A DNA stretch of 64,000 nucleotides from Halobellus sp. MBLA0158 (GCF_041477585.1 NZ_JBGNYA010000001.1:2604001-2668000), one strand, 5' to 3'; shown: positions 42,926 through 53,092, counted from the first letter of the stretch. Notes: a model not told the origin generated them from the sequence alone. Made by a program: numbers and translations.

Positions 42926-45619
42926 TCAGCCGGTGTTCTTCATCCCGGCGGCGATCCCCTTCACCGTCAGGCGGAGCGTCTGTTCCTCGTCGTCGGTGCG
43001 GTGGGTCTTCCGCAGCAGCCGCGTCTGCAGGACGTTCAGCGGGTCGACGTAGGGGTTCCGGCGGCGCAGGCTCTCGTCGAGCCACTCGCGCTTGAGCAGG
43101 GAGTCGCGGTCCGTCACTTCCAGGACGACGTCGCGGGCGCGCTCGTACTCCTCGCGGAGGTGCGGGAAGAACTCTTCGCGGAGGTCCTCGTCGGCGAGGT
43201 CGGCGTAGTACTCCGCGATCTCGAAGTCCGTCCGCGCCAGCGCGAGCGAGGCGTTGTCGAGGGTCGTCCGGAAGAACGGCCACTCCTCGTACATCTCCTG
43301 GAGGGTCTCGACGTCGCCGCCCGAATCGAGGTACGCCTGGATGCCGCTGCCGAGCGCGTACCAGCCCGTGATGATGCACCGCGACTGCGTCCAGGAGAAC
43401 ACCCACGGGATCGCCCGGAGGTCCTCGACGGTCCGCTCGCCCGACCGGGAGGCCGGCCGGGAGCCGAGATTGAGGTCTTCGATCACGCCGATCGGCGTCG
43501 CCTGGCCGAAGTAGGTGACGAAGCCGTCGGACTCCAGGAGATCGCGGTACTGCTCGCGGGCGGCGGGCGCCATCTCGTCCATCGCCTCGACCCACTCCTC
43601 TCTGACGTCCTCTTGGGGCTCGCGGATGGCTTGGTGTCGCGCGCGGACCTGCGCGTTCAGCATCTGTTCGAGGTTGCGCTCGGCGATCTGGGGGTTAGCG
43701 TACTTCTCGGCGATGGCCTCGCCCTGCTCTGTGAACTTGATCTGGCCGGTGACGGTCTCGTTCGGCAGCGCCAGCATCGCCTCGTTCATCGGCCCGCCGC
43801 CGCGGGAGATCGACCCGCCGCGGCCGTGGAACAGCCGCATCCGCACGTCGAAGTCGTCACAGATCTGCGCGAGGCGGCGCTGATTCTTGTAGAGGTCCCA
43901 GTTCGCGGCCAGGAAGCCGTTCTCCTTGTTCGAGTCGGAGTACCCCAGCATAATCTCCTGGGTGTCGTTGCGGGCTTCGAGCGCCTGCGCGTACGCCTCG
44001 TTCTCGAAGAGCGTGCCCATAATCCGGCGCGCGCCGTTGAGGGCCGACTCGGTCTCCAGGAGCGGGACGACGTCGAGGCCGCAGTGGTCCGGGAGGGCGA
44101 CGACGCCCGCCTGGTCCGCGAGGAAGAGGACTTCGAGGACGTGGCTCGGCTCTTCGGTCATCGAGATGCAGTAGGTGTCGATGGCGCTGACGCCGAACTC
44201 CCGCTGCCACTCGCCGAGCATCGCGAAGCGCCGGAGGACGCGTTCTGCCGTCTCGGAGACCTCGCCGGGGTCGTCGAGGTCCAGCACCGGCTCGGACTGG
44301 AGGATCGCCTCGGTGAGGACCTCGATCCGCTCTTCCTCGTCGCGGTCCCGGTAGTCGATGCCCTCGTTCGCGAGCGCCTCGTGGACCGCCTCGGTGTGGT
44401 TCTCCTGGTGGTCGCGGAGGTCGAGGCTCGCCAGCGTGAAGCCGAAGGTGTCGACCTGGCGCATCAGCGGCTCGACGTACTCGTCGGCGACGACGTCGGC
44501 GCCGGTGGCCCGGAGGCTCCGGTCGATCGCTTCGAGGTCTTCGAGGAACTCGCTCTTCTCGGCGTAGCCGTCCGGGCGGACGTCCTCGATCCGGCGGAGC
44601 CGCTCGCGCATCAGCTTCAGCTTCTGGCGGTAGGGCTCGCCGGGGTAGCGCTCTTCGGCCTCCCTGGCGACGCCGGGGAGCCGCTCGCGGTCGGCCTTCA
44701 GCGACCGTTCGAGCTCCGCGCCGACGTCGATGCGCCGGCCGTCCTGGCTCAGGACGCCCGAGAGCCGCTTGAGCGCCTGGCTGTACTTCTCCAGGACGAC
44801 GCCGCGCTGGCGCTCTAAGGTGTCGGTCGTGACCTCGGGCGTGACGAAGGGGTTGCCGTCGCGGTCCGAGCCGGCCCACGACCGGAACTCGAACAGCTTC
44901 GGGACGTCGACCTCGGGGTACTCCTCGGCCAGCAGGTCTTCGAGCTCGGCGTAGACCTCGCCGACGACGTCGAAGAGGATGTTCTCGATGTACCACTGGA
45001 CGTTCCGGGCCTCGTCCTGCGGTTCGGGTCGGCGCTCGCGGACCTGCGACGTCTGCCAGAGGCTCGTGACCTCGGCGTCGACCTTCCGCCAGAGCTGCTC
45101 GTGCTCGCGGTCGGTGACGCGCCGCTCGTCGAGTTCCTCCAGGCGGTGCGCGATGGAGCGGAGCTTCGCCTTCACCGTCTTCCGCCGCGCCTCGGTCGGG
45201 TGTGCGGTGAACGTCGGCTCGATGAGGACGTCGTCGAGCACCTGCTGGACCGTCTCTGCGTCCGCGTCGGACTCGACGAGGGTCTCGACGGTCGCGACGA
45301 GGCCGTCTTCGAGATCGCCCGACTGAGAGCCCTGGCGGACGACGCGGACGCGCTCGCGCTCCTCGGCGAGGTTGATCAGCTCGAAGTAGGTGGTGAACGC
45401 CCGCGCGACGATGCTCTCTCCCTGCGGCGAGAGCGCCTCCAGGATCTGATCGAGTTCCTCGCGGGAGTCCAGTTCGCCTTCGCGGTAGGAGATCGCCGAA
45501 TTTCGGATGTCTTCGACCGTCTCGAACGCACCCTCGGACGTCTGCTCGGCGAGGACGTCGCCGAGGAGCGCCCCGAGTTCCCGGACGTCTTGCTTGACGT
45601 CTCTGCTGTGCAAACTCAT
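42926..45619 (-). CDS. ppc: Phosphoenolpyruvate carboxylase
   Basis: 897-residue bacterial-type PEPC, which forms oxaloacetate from PEP and bicarbonate. Catalytic His in FTAHPTEARRKT near residue 140, GYSDSNKENGFLAANW and LFHGRGGSISRGGGP with the active-site loop, and the C-terminal MKNTG tail are all present. This is not the short archaeal-type PpcA. Full length, single frame, no operon partner. Confidence 0.96.
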   Translation of the reverse strand: MSLHSRDVKQDVRELGALLGDVLAEQTSEGAFETVEDIRNSAISYREGELDSREELDQILEALSPQGESIVARAFTTYFELINLAEERERVRVVRQGSQSGDLEDGLVATVETLVESDADAETVQQVLDDVLIEPTFTAHPTEARRKTVKAKLRSIAHRLEELDERRVTDREHEQLWRKVDAEVTSLWQTSQVRERRPEPQDEARNVQWYIENILFDVVGEVYAELEDLLAEEYPEVDVPKLFEFRSWAGSDRDGNPFVTPEVTTDTLERQRGVVLEKYSQALKRLSGVLSQDGRRIDVGAELERSLKADRERLPGVAREAEERYPGEPYRQKLKLMRERLRRIEDVRPDGYAEKSEFLEDLEAIDRSLRATGADVVADEYVEPLMRQVDTFGFTLASLDLRDHQENHTEAVHEALANEGIDYRDRDEEERIEVLTEAILQSEPVLDLDDPGEVSETAERVLRRFAMLGEWQREFGVSAIDTYCISMTEEPSHVLEVLFLADQAGVVALPDHCGLDVVPLLETESALNGARRIMGTLFENEAYAQALEARNDTQEIMLGYSDSNKENGFLAANWDLYKNQRRLAQICDDFDVRMRLFHGRGGSISRGGGPMNEAMLALPNETVTGQIKFTEQGEAIAEKYANPQIAERNLEQMLNAQVRARHQAIREPQEDVREEWVEAMDEMAPAAREQYRDLLESDGFVTYFGQATPIGVIEDLNLGSRPASRSGERTVEDLRAIPWVFSWTQSRCIITGWYALGSGIQAYLDSGGDVETLQEMYEEWPFFRTTLDNASLALARTDFEIAEYYADLADEDLREEFFPHLREEYERARDVVLEVTDRDSLLKREWLDESLRRRNPYVDPLNVLQTRLLRKTHRTDDEEQTLRLTVKGIAAGMKNTG

Positions 45620-45830
45620 ACCGCACGGTATACTGTCACCCGAGTAAAAACCTCCGAGTCGTCGGGAATATTGCAGCCACCGAATCCGAATCTCTCGCTC
45701 GGTTTACACGGTGAGTGCTATCCGTCCGAGATATGGGAACCCGGAATACGAGGAGCGACCCGAGGCGCGTCGGCGCGATCCGAGCCGGACCGGACTGACC
45801 CGCCCCCTCCTCACCGGGGGTTTCGTCATC

Positions 45831-45840
45831 CTTTTTACCG
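45831..45840 (+). promoter_or_regulatory. TATA box for Rieske gene (leaderless)
   Basis: CTTTTTACCG is centred 25 bases before the ATG at 45860. Confidence 0.6.
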
Positions 45841-45859
45841 GCGGGACGAACTCTCGCGT

Positions 45860-46705
45860 ATGAGCGAGCGCGACAAGTACCCGGCAGACTCCGGCCGCCG
45901 TCGGTTCGTCAAAGGTGTCGTGGGCGGCGCGGCACTCGCAGGCGTCGGCGCGACCGGTGCGGCCGCGATCAACTCCGCGACGCAGGCGTCCGGTGCGGGC
46001 GGCGGGGCCACGCAGGCCTACGCCATCGAGAACACCGACGGTCCGGCGCCGCGGGGGATGCCCCAGATCCCCGTCGAGATCGACGACGAGGGGTACCTCA
46101 AGGGCGTCTGGCCCGAGGTCAAGACCGAAGAACAGGGCGGGGTCTCGGTCCAGATCGCCGAGACGGAGGACTTCAAAGGCTCGGGCGTGACCTACTCCAC
46201 CGCGTGGTTCCAGTACTGCGGCGTCGAGTCCTACGCGGGGATCGAACCCGACTACGACTCGGACAACTACTTCCGCGTCGGCTCGAACCCCGGGTACGAC
46301 TGGGAGAGCGAGGCCTACTCAGAGGGCGACCGGCTCCACGTCGACGACTTCTCCGACTACCAGGAGTGGGGCAACGGTGTCGGCCAGGCCGGGCTCGGCA
46401 AGCCCGCGACCGGGCGCTGGCGCTCCGAGGACGCCGAGGACGTCATCCCGATCCAGGTCATCAAGTCCGAGCAGGTGATGGAGATGGCCGAGGAGGACCC
46501 GTGGCTCGAAGCCTCCACCGAGGAGGGCTTCATCGCCTGGCTCAACAAGTGTACGCACTTCTGCTGCGTTCCGAAGTACAAGATGGAGGGCTCGGCGAAG
46601 TTCAACGCCGAGAACGACGTCTACTGCCAGTGCCACCAGTCGGTGTACGACCCCTACAGCATCGTCGAGACGCTGTTCGTCGCCCGCCCGCGGCCGAGCG
46701 ACTGA
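45860..46705 (+). CDS. Rieske [2Fe-2S] protein (bc1-type iron-sulfur subunit)
   Basis: 281 residues. A Tat-like signal DSGRRRFVKGVVGGAALAGV (about residues 10-29) anchors or exports the protein. The cluster ligands are CTHFCC near residue 233 and CQCHQSVYDPYSIVE near 256, a variation of the usual CTHxGC/CPCH motifs also seen in haloarchaeal Rieske proteins. Part of an electron-transfer chain on the outer membrane face. No cytochrome b gene follows it here: a 167-base gap and a DUF7344-like gene come next. A leaderless mRNA is likely. Confidence 0.87.
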   Translation: MSERDKYPADSGRRRFVKGVVGGAALAGVGATGAAAINSATQASGAGGGATQAYAIENTDGPAPRGMPQIPVEIDDEGYLKGVWPEVKTEEQGGVSVQIAETEDFKGSGVTYSTAWFQYCGVESYAGIEPDYDSDNYFRVGSNPGYDWESEAYSEGDRLHVDDFSDYQEWGNGVGQAGLGKPATGRWRSEDAEDVIPIQVIKSEQVMEMAEEDPWLEASTEEGFIAWLNKCTHFCCVPKYKMEGSAKFNAENDVYCQCHQSVYDPYSIVETLFVARPRPSD

Positions 46706-46872
46706 ATCGACGGCGGGACGTTTCGGGAATCGCAGTCTCGCGGCTCTCGGTCCGTTCTCACAGCCGATCGCGTCCACGATCGATCTCAGGTGCCCGACGG
46801 CGTCGCCGACAGTTGTAATCGTTGCGACAATCGGACACATTCATGTAGGACCCCACCTGATAGTGCAGTACG

Positions 46873-47424
46873 ATGAGTGCCGGGGAGGCCAAGGCCGGAG
46901 CAACGAGCGATGGGCTAGCGGCCTCTGAAATCCACGACGTCCTCCGCAACGACCGCCGTCGGCTCGTCCTCGAACGGCTCCGGACGGGCGAGGGCGAAGA
47001 GACGGTCTCGGACCTCTCGGAGCACATCGGCGAGATCGAATCCGGCGAGTCGCCGCCGCCGCGCAACGTCAGACAGAGCGTCTACGTGTCGCTGCACCAG
47101 ACGCACCTCCCGAAGCTCGACGACCTCGGGATCGTCGACTACGACCCCGACGCCAAGACGGTCGTGCTCGCGGACAACGCCGCCGACGTCGGGGTCTATA
47201 TGGAGGTCGTCCCGCAGTACGGCATCTCCTGGGCCGAGTACTACCTCGGCCTCGGGCTCCTCGGCCTCCTGGCGCTCGCCGCGTCGGCGGTCGGCGTCCC
47301 GCTGTTCCATCAGTTGCCGCCGAGCGTGATCGCGCTGCTGCTCTCGGGGTGCCTCGTCGCCTCCGCGGTCTATCAGCTCCTCAAACAGGAGAGCTCGCTG
47401 CTGCACCGCCTCCGGGGCGAGTGA
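46873..47424 (+). CDS. DUF7344-like winged-helix protein with two membrane spans
   Basis: 183 residues. The N-terminal winged-helix part holds IHDVLRNDRRRLVLERLRTG, VSDLSEHIGEIE and VYVSLHQTHLPKLDDLGIVD, matching the haloarchaeal DUF7344 pattern. Two hydrophobic segments at about residues 120-142 and 148-168 follow. It could be a membrane-tied transcription regulator. Targets unknown. It starts 167 bases after the Rieske gene on the same strand. Confidence 0.78.
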   Translation: MSAGEAKAGATSDGLAASEIHDVLRNDRRRLVLERLRTGEGEETVSDLSEHIGEIESGESPPPRNVRQSVYVSLHQTHLPKLDDLGIVDYDPDAKTVVLADNAADVGVYMEVVPQYGISWAEYYLGLGLLGLLALAASAVGVPLFHQLPPSVIALLLSGCLVASAVYQLLKQESSLLHRLRGE

Positions 47425-47617
47425 GCGGCGTCGCCGTGACGTGGGCGAACAGCCGGCGCGGCCGCACCGCGTCCCCGAGCCATCGCGCCGGAACTACCGC
47501 TTTCCAGCCCGGGGCGAGCGTCAGATCACGGCGTGGATGGTCCCGGCCCCGTACATAAACGCTCGTGTGATCCCGACGGCCGACAGTATCAGGTGTCTCG
47601 CCGCCGCCTTTCCGTCG

Positions 47618-49108
47618 ATGACCGAGTCCGAGCCGACGACGGCGATCGTCTGGTTCCGCCGCGACCTCCGGCTCCACGACAACCGGGCGCTCGCCGCCGC
47701 AGCGGAGGCTGACCGCCTCGTCCCGGTGTACTGCGTCGATCCGCGGCGGTGCGGCAGCCGCTCCTACGGCGGTTCCGAGCCGTTCGCGTTCCAGCGGCTC
47801 GGCGCCCGCCGGGCGCGGTTCCGCAGGGAGTCACTCGCCGCGCTCCGCGAGCGGATGCGCGAGGCCGGCACGGACCTGCTGATCCGCCGCGGCCGTCCCG
47901 AGCGCGTCCTCCCGGACCTCGCCGCGGACGTCGGCGCCGGAACCGTGACGTTCCACGACCTGCCCGCGCCGGAGGAGCGGTCGGTGCGGGCGGCGACGAC
48001 GGCGGCGCTCCGCGACCGCGGCGTGACCCCGCGGCGCTTCTGGGGGCGGACGCTCCACCACCCCGCCGACCTGCCGACCCCGTACACGGCGATCAGCGAC
48101 ACCTACACCGACTTTCGGGAGGCCGTCGAAGCGGAGTCGCGGGTCCGCGCGCCGCGACCGCGCCCCTCGCTGCCGCCGCTGCCGACCGACGACGACCCGA
48201 CCATCTCGGATCCGCTATCGCCGGGAGAGCTGCCGTCGGTCGCGGAGTTCGTCGAGGGCGAAATTGAAGCCTCGGAGCGGGACGACCGCGCCGCGCTCGA
48301 TTTCCGCGGCGGAGAGGACGCCGCGCTCGATCGGCTGTCGGCGTACCTCTGGGACGGTGACCGCCTCCGAGAGTATCGGGAGACGCGGAACGGTCTGGTG
48401 GGCGCCGATTACTCCTCGAAGCTCTCGCCGTGGCTCAACGAGGGCTGTCTCTCGCCGCGGCGCGTCCACGCCGCGGTGGAGGCATACGAGCGCGAGCGCG
48501 TCGCGAACGACTCGACGTACTGGCTGCTGTTCGAGCTCCGTTGGCGGGACTTCTTCCAGTTTCAGGTCCTGAAACACGGCGGGCAGTTCTTCGCGCCCGG
48601 CGGGCTCAGGCGCCGGGACGTCGAGTGGCGGTGGGACGAAGACGACTTCGAGCGCTGGGCCGCCGGCGAGACCGGCGTCCCGTTCGTCGACGCGAGTATG
48701 CGGGAGCTGAACGCGACGGGGTACCTCTCCAATCGGGGGCGACAGAACGCCGCGTCGTTCCTCGCGAACGACCTGCGGCTCGACTGGCGGCGCGGGGCCG
48801 CGTACTTCGAGACCCGCCTCGTCGACTACGACCCCGCGTCGAACTACGGCAACTGGGCGTACGTCGCGGGCGTCGGCAACGACTCCCGAGAGCGCGCGTT
48901 CGACGTCGTCTCGCAGGCCAAGCGGTACGATCCCGACGCCGAGTTCGTCACCCGGTGGCTGCCGGAACTGGCGTCGCTGCCGCCGGAGCGCGCCCACGAG
49001 CCGTGGACGCTCTCCCCGGCCGAGCAGGCCGACTTCGGCGTGGAACTCGGCGTCGACTACCCGCCGCCGATGATCGATCCCGAATCGTCCGGCGACGATC
49101 CGGTGTGA
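47618..49108 (+). CDS. Cryptochrome DASH / photolyase-family protein
   Basis: 496 residues from the ATG at 47618. The antenna-domain start TAIVWFRRDLRLHDNRALAA and the FAD pocket YSSKLSPWLNEGCLSPRRVH near residue 265 are intact. ATGYLSNRGRQNAASF near residue 365 is the DASH hallmark. WRDFFQFQVLKHGG and SNYGNWAYVAGVGND are also typical. DASH proteins repair pyrimidine dimers mainly in single-stranded DNA and sense blue light. GTACATAAAC 60-65 bases upstream may be the promoter. Longer in-frame starts lack conserved sequence. Confidence 0.92.
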   Translation: MTESEPTTAIVWFRRDLRLHDNRALAAAAEADRLVPVYCVDPRRCGSRSYGGSEPFAFQRLGARRARFRRESLAALRERMREAGTDLLIRRGRPERVLPDLAADVGAGTVTFHDLPAPEERSVRAATTAALRDRGVTPRRFWGRTLHHPADLPTPYTAISDTYTDFREAVEAESRVRAPRPRPSLPPLPTDDDPTISDPLSPGELPSVAEFVEGEIEASERDDRAALDFRGGEDAALDRLSAYLWDGDRLREYRETRNGLVGADYSSKLSPWLNEGCLSPRRVHAAVEAYERERVANDSTYWLLFELRWRDFFQFQVLKHGGQFFAPGGLRRRDVEWRWDEDDFERWAAGETGVPFVDASMRELNATGYLSNRGRQNAASFLANDLRLDWRRGAAYFETRLVDYDPASNYGNWAYVAGVGNDSRERAFDVVSQAKRYDPDAEFVTRWLPELASLPPERAHEPWTLSPAEQADFGVELGVDYPPPMIDPESSGDDPV

Positions 49109-49144
49109 GGCCGATGAACGGACGATGACCGCGAGACCGGTCAC

Positions 49145-49573
49145 CTACCACCCGTCGGCGGGCTCTCGGGCCAGCCACGCGAGCGCCGCGAGCGCCGTCA
49201 CGAGGACGAACGCGACGAGCGAGAGCCGGGGGATCGTCAGCAGGCCGTCGAGCATCGGGTAGAGGATCGACGAGCAGCCGCCGCCGACCGAGCAGGTCCC
49301 GCCGATGCTCGGCCGGACCTGGAGGACGACGTGATACGCCGCGATCGCGGTCCCCGGGAGCGACAGCGGGAGCACCGTGCGTGCGACCGCGGCGCGGTCT
49401 TCGATCGCGGCGACGCCGAGCACGACGACGAGCGGGTACATCAGGATCCGCTGGTACCAGCAGAGTTCGCAGGGGACCAGCCCGAGGCCGAGGCTGAAGT
49501 AGAGGCTCCCGGCGGTCGCGACGCTCGCGACGAGGGTAGCGAGGCCGAGCAGGAGCCGGGGTCTCGATGGCAC
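49145..49573 (-). CDS. dsbB: DsbB-like disulfide bond formation protein
   Basis: 142-residue four-span membrane protein that reoxidises a thiol oxidase with quinone. The first Cys pair CELC (residues 35-38, in LVPCELCWYQRILMYPLVVV) and the second loop GGTCSVGGGC near residue 92 are the two redox pairs. Membrane helices fit around these loops. It converges with the cryptochrome, 36 bases between stops. Its oxidase partner is not in the window. Confidence 0.92.
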   Translation of the reverse strand: MPSRPRLLLGLATLVASVATAGSLYFSLGLGLVPCELCWYQRILMYPLVVVLGVAAIEDRAAVARTVLPLSLPGTAIAAYHVVLQVRPSIGGTCSVGGGCSSILYPMLDGLLTIPRLSLVAFVLVTALAALAWLAREPADGW

Positions 49574-49753
49574 GTCCGCGTGCAGACGGCGGGGGCGCTT
49601 GAACGGATCGGTCTGGGATCGGGACCGGCATCGTCGCGGCGACTGCGACCCCCGCAGACGGCCCGAAACTGTCAGGATCGACGCCGATGATATCGACGGG
49701 AAGAAAGACTTATCATCGCTTCCGAACGCGAAATATCGTGAGGATAGTTATCA

Positions 49754-50860
49754 ATGGGGATCGCCGAGACATACACACGCGGACGACAGTTCGCGGTCAC
49801 ACGGCCCGGTTCAGTTCTCTTGGCGCTCGTCGGGACCGTGCTGCTGTTCGATCTGCTCTACGGTCTCGCGACCGGGAGCCAATCGTTCAGCGGCGTCGGC
49901 TCGCTGGTCTGGGACGGACTGATGCGCGGGCTAGTGATCGGTCTCGCGGGCATCGGGCTCTCTATGACGTACAGTATTCTGAACTTCGCGAACTTCGCGC
50001 ACGGTGATTACATCACCGCGGGCGCGTTCTCCGGCTGGGCCACGACGTATCTCGTCGCCGGCCTCGGCCGCGCCGACGTCGGCGCGCTGCTGCTCGTCGG
50101 CGCCGGCGGCTCGGTCTTCGGCGGCACGCTCGGCATCAACGTCGTCGGGACGCCGCTGGCCATCGTCGCGGGCATCGTCGTCGCCGGCGTGACGACCGTC
50201 GCGCTCGCGCTCTTCGTCGACCGGACCGTCTTCAAGCCGATCCGCGACGAGACGGGGATCACGCTTCTGATCACGAGCGTCGGCGTGGCGTTCGCGCTCC
50301 GCTACCTGATGCAGTTCGTCTTCGGGTCGAGCGTCCGCGGGACGACGGCACAGCCGCCGTCACTGTCGCTGTACTTCGTCGACGGCGCCGTCCGGATCAA
50401 CGCCCACGACGTCGCCCTCGTCGTCGTCGCGGGCGGCCTGATGCTCGGGATCCACCTGCTCTTGCAGCTGACGAAGCTCGGGAAGGCGATGCGGGCGATG
50501 GCGGACAACGAGGACCTCGCCCAGATCACCGGGATCCCGACGGAGCGGGTCGTCCGCGCGGTGTGGGTCATCGGCGGCGGCCTGACCGGGATCGCGGGCT
50601 ATATGTTCATCCTCTGGAAGGGGACGCTCGGCTTCAACGACGGCTGGCTGCTCCTGCTCTTGATCTTCGCGGCGGTGATCCTCGGCGGCATCGGCTCGAT
50701 CTACGGCGCGATCGTCGGCGGCCTGGCCATCGGGCTCACGGCCTCGGTGTCGATCATCTGGATCCCCTCGGCGTTCGCGCGCGCGGCGGCGTTCTTCGTG
50801 ATGATCGTCCTGCTGTTGGTCAAGCCCGAGGGGATCTTCTCCGGGAGGTCGACAGCATGA
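49754..50860 (+). CDS. livH: Branched-chain amino acid-type ABC transporter permease LivH
   Basis: 368-residue integral membrane protein with about eight hydrophobic spans. LSMTYSILNFANFAHGDYIT near residue 75 is the LivH signature, and KAMRAMADNEDLAQITGIPT is the coupling loop that contacts the ATPase. A promoter box AGACTTATCA (about 49706-49715) gives a leader of about 14 bases. First gene of livHMGF; it overlaps livM by four bases. Confidence 0.94.
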   Translation: MGIAETYTRGRQFAVTRPGSVLLALVGTVLLFDLLYGLATGSQSFSGVGSLVWDGLMRGLVIGLAGIGLSMTYSILNFANFAHGDYITAGAFSGWATTYLVAGLGRADVGALLLVGAGGSVFGGTLGINVVGTPLAIVAGIVVAGVTTVALALFVDRTVFKPIRDETGITLLITSVGVAFALRYLMQFVFGSSVRGTTAQPPSLSLYFVDGAVRINAHDVALVVVAGGLMLGIHLLLQLTKLGKAMRAMADNEDLAQITGIPTERVVRAVWVIGGGLTGIAGYMFILWKGTLGFNDGWLLLLLIFAAVILGGIGSIYGAIVGGLAIGLTASVSIIWIPSAFARAAAFFVMIVLLLVKPEGIFSGRSTA

Positions 50861-52209
50861 GCGTCCGCGACGACGTCGCCCAGCGGCTCCCCGGCGGCGA
50901 CGCGGGCCTCATCCTGGCGGTTCTCGCCGCCACGTACGTCGCGTACGTGCTGATCGGCGTCGGACTGGGGTACTCGCTGCGCGGGCAGCTCAACACGATC
51001 GCGGTCCTGACGTTCTACATCGGCGTCTTCGCGATGCTGGCGCTCGCGCTCAACCTCCACTGGGGCTACACCGGGCTCTTCAACATCGGCATCGTCGGGT
51101 TCATGGCCGTCGGCATCTACGTGATGGCGGTCGTCTCGAAGCCGCTGTACCAGCCCGGCGGCGCGGCGCAGGTCGGCGGCCTCGGGCTCCCGATCGTCGT
51201 CGGGATGGTCGCCGGGATGGTCGCCGCCGCGCTCCTGGGGCTGGTGATCGCCCTCCCGGCGCTGCGGTTGCGGGCGGACTACCTCGCCATCGTCACGATC
51301 GCGATGTCGGAGATCGTCCGCTTTTCGTTCCTGTCGGGCGAACTCCAGCAGTTCCAGCTGTTCGGCACGCGGGTCGGCTTCGGCGGCGGGTCGGGGCTCA
51401 TCCTCGATTACACGGGGCCGCTGGAGGCGTTCTTCGGGTTCTTCGGCCTGTGGGACGGCTATCTGGGCTTCGTGGAGGCCTTCGAGATACTCGTGCCGAA
51501 CAACCCGAAGCCCGTCGTCGACGGGCTCGTCTACGGGGTCGTCCTCCTTCTCTTCGTCGCCGTCTACTTCTGGCTCCTGAAGCGCACGGGCGAGTCGCCG
51601 TTCGGCCGCGTGCTCAAGGCGATCCGCGAGGACGAAGACGTCGCGAACTCCCTGGGCAAGGACACGAACCGCTTCAAGATCAAGGCGTTCATGCTCGGCT
51701 GCGCGCTGATGGGCCTGGCGGGCATCCTCTGGTTTATGCGCAGCGGCGCCGTCACGCCGAACACCTTCCGGCCGCGGATCACCTTCTTCATCTGGATCGC
51801 GCTGATCATCGGCGGCGCGGGCTCGAACACCGGCAGCGTCCTCGGCGGCGCGGTCTTCGCCGCGCTGCTGTATCAGGGGCCGCGGTACCTGAAGAACCTC
51901 GTAGATACGGTGCTGCCGAACGCCAGCGCGCCGCCGGGCTTCGGGCCGGCCATCGCACCGCTGATCTCGAATCTCAATCCGGCGCCGCTGTTCTTCTACA
52001 CGATCGACAGCATCCGGCAGCTCCAGCTCGTGTTCATGGGCCTGGTGCTGATCTGGCTGATGCACAACCGCCCGGAGGGGATGCTCGGTCACCGCAAGGA
52101 AACCGCCGCGGGCATCCCGCTGACGTCGTCGAACGCCCGCGACACCGCCGCGGGCGCCAGAACCGACGGCGGCGCGGCGTCGGCACCCGGAGGTGACGCC
52201 GATGAGTGA
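50857..52209 (+). CDS. livM: Branched-chain amino acid-type ABC transporter permease LivM
   Basis: 450 residues from the ATG at 50857 that overlaps the livH stop. LALNLHWGYTGLFNIGIVGF near residue 62 is the LivM signature, and FGRVLKAIREDEDVANSLGK is the EAA-type coupling loop. Two long inserts (near residues 170-235 and 345-390) and an Ala/Gly-rich polar tail make it longer than bacterial LivM. It overlaps livG by eight bases. Confidence 0.94.
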   Translation: MSVRDDVAQRLPGGDAGLILAVLAATYVAYVLIGVGLGYSLRGQLNTIAVLTFYIGVFAMLALALNLHWGYTGLFNIGIVGFMAVGIYVMAVVSKPLYQPGGAAQVGGLGLPIVVGMVAGMVAAALLGLVIALPALRLRADYLAIVTIAMSEIVRFSFLSGELQQFQLFGTRVGFGGGSGLILDYTGPLEAFFGFFGLWDGYLGFVEAFEILVPNNPKPVVDGLVYGVVLLLFVAVYFWLLKRTGESPFGRVLKAIREDEDVANSLGKDTNRFKIKAFMLGCALMGLAGILWFMRSGAVTPNTFRPRITFFIWIALIIGGAGSNTGSVLGGAVFAALLYQGPRYLKNLVDTVLPNASAPPGFGPAIAPLISNLNPAPLFFYTIDSIRQLQLVFMGLVLIWLMHNRPEGMLGHRKETAAGIPLTSSNARDTAAGARTDGGAASAPGGDADE

Positions 52210-53092
52210 CGCCGCCTCCGACGAACAGAGCCCCGAGGCCGCCGCGGCCGGCGCGCCCGACGACGTCGACGCCGAGCCGGGGAGGCTGAACCTCGGCGGG
52301 TCGGGCGGCCCGGCCGTCTCCGAGGAGTACCCGCTCGTCGTCGAGAACCTCCGGAAGTCCTTCGGGGGGATCACCGCCGTCGACGACGCGTCCTTCCGGG
52401 TCGAGCGCGGGAGCCTCACCGGGCTGATCGGCCCGAACGGCGCCGGCAAGTCGACGACGTTCAACCTCATCACCGGGATGTTGGAGCCCGACGCGGGGAG
52501 CGTGACCTTCGACGGCGAGGAGATCACCGGCCAAAAGCCCCACACCATCGCGAACAAGGGGCTCGTCCGGACGTTCCAGATCGCCCGCGAGCTCCAGGAG
52601 ATGACGGTGCTCGAGAATATGATGCTCGCGCCGAAGCACCAGCGCGGCGAGGCGCTGTGGCGCTCCGTGACGCCGGGCTTCCGCGGCGACGTGATCGAAC
52701 AGGAGTCGGCGCTGCTCGAACGCGTCTGGGAGGTGCTGGAGTTTTTCGAGATCGACCACATCGCCGAGGAATACGCGGGCAACCTCTCGGGCGGCCAGCG
52801 GAAGCTGCTGGAGCTGGCGCGGGCGCTCCTGACCGACCCGGACATACTGCTCTTGGACGAGCCGTTCGCCGGCGTGAATCCGTCGCTGGAGCGTCGCCTG
52901 CTCGACCACATCCACGAACTGCGCGAGCAGGGCTATACGTTCCTGCTCGTCGAACACGATATGGACCTGATAATGGAGAACTGCGAGCGAGTGATCGTCC
53001 TCCACCAGGGCAGAGTCCTCACCGAGGGCACGCCCGCGGAGATCCAAGCGAACGAGGAAGTCATCGAGGCCTACCTCGGAGGGAACGTATGA
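52202..53092 (+). CDS. livG: Branched-chain amino acid-type ABC transporter ATPase LivG
   Basis: 296 residues. After an acidic N-terminal tail of about 45 residues comes Walker A GPNGAGKST near residue 79, the ABC signature LSGGQRKLLELARALL near 195 and Walker B ILLLDEPFAGVNPSLE. NKGLVRTFQIARELQEMTVL is the LivG-type Q-loop region. It works with LivF on the LivHM pore. Overlaps livF by four bases. Confidence 0.95.
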   Translation: MSDAASDEQSPEAAAAGAPDDVDAEPGRLNLGGSGGPAVSEEYPLVVENLRKSFGGITAVDDASFRVERGSLTGLIGPNGAGKSTTFNLITGMLEPDAGSVTFDGEEITGQKPHTIANKGLVRTFQIARELQEMTVLENMMLAPKHQRGEALWRSVTPGFRGDVIEQESALLERVWEVLEFFEIDHIAEEYAGNLSGGQRKLLELARALLTDPDILLLDEPFAGVNPSLERRLLDHIHELREQGYTFLLVEHDMDLIMENCERVIVLHQGRVLTEGTPAEIQANEEVIEAYLGGNV

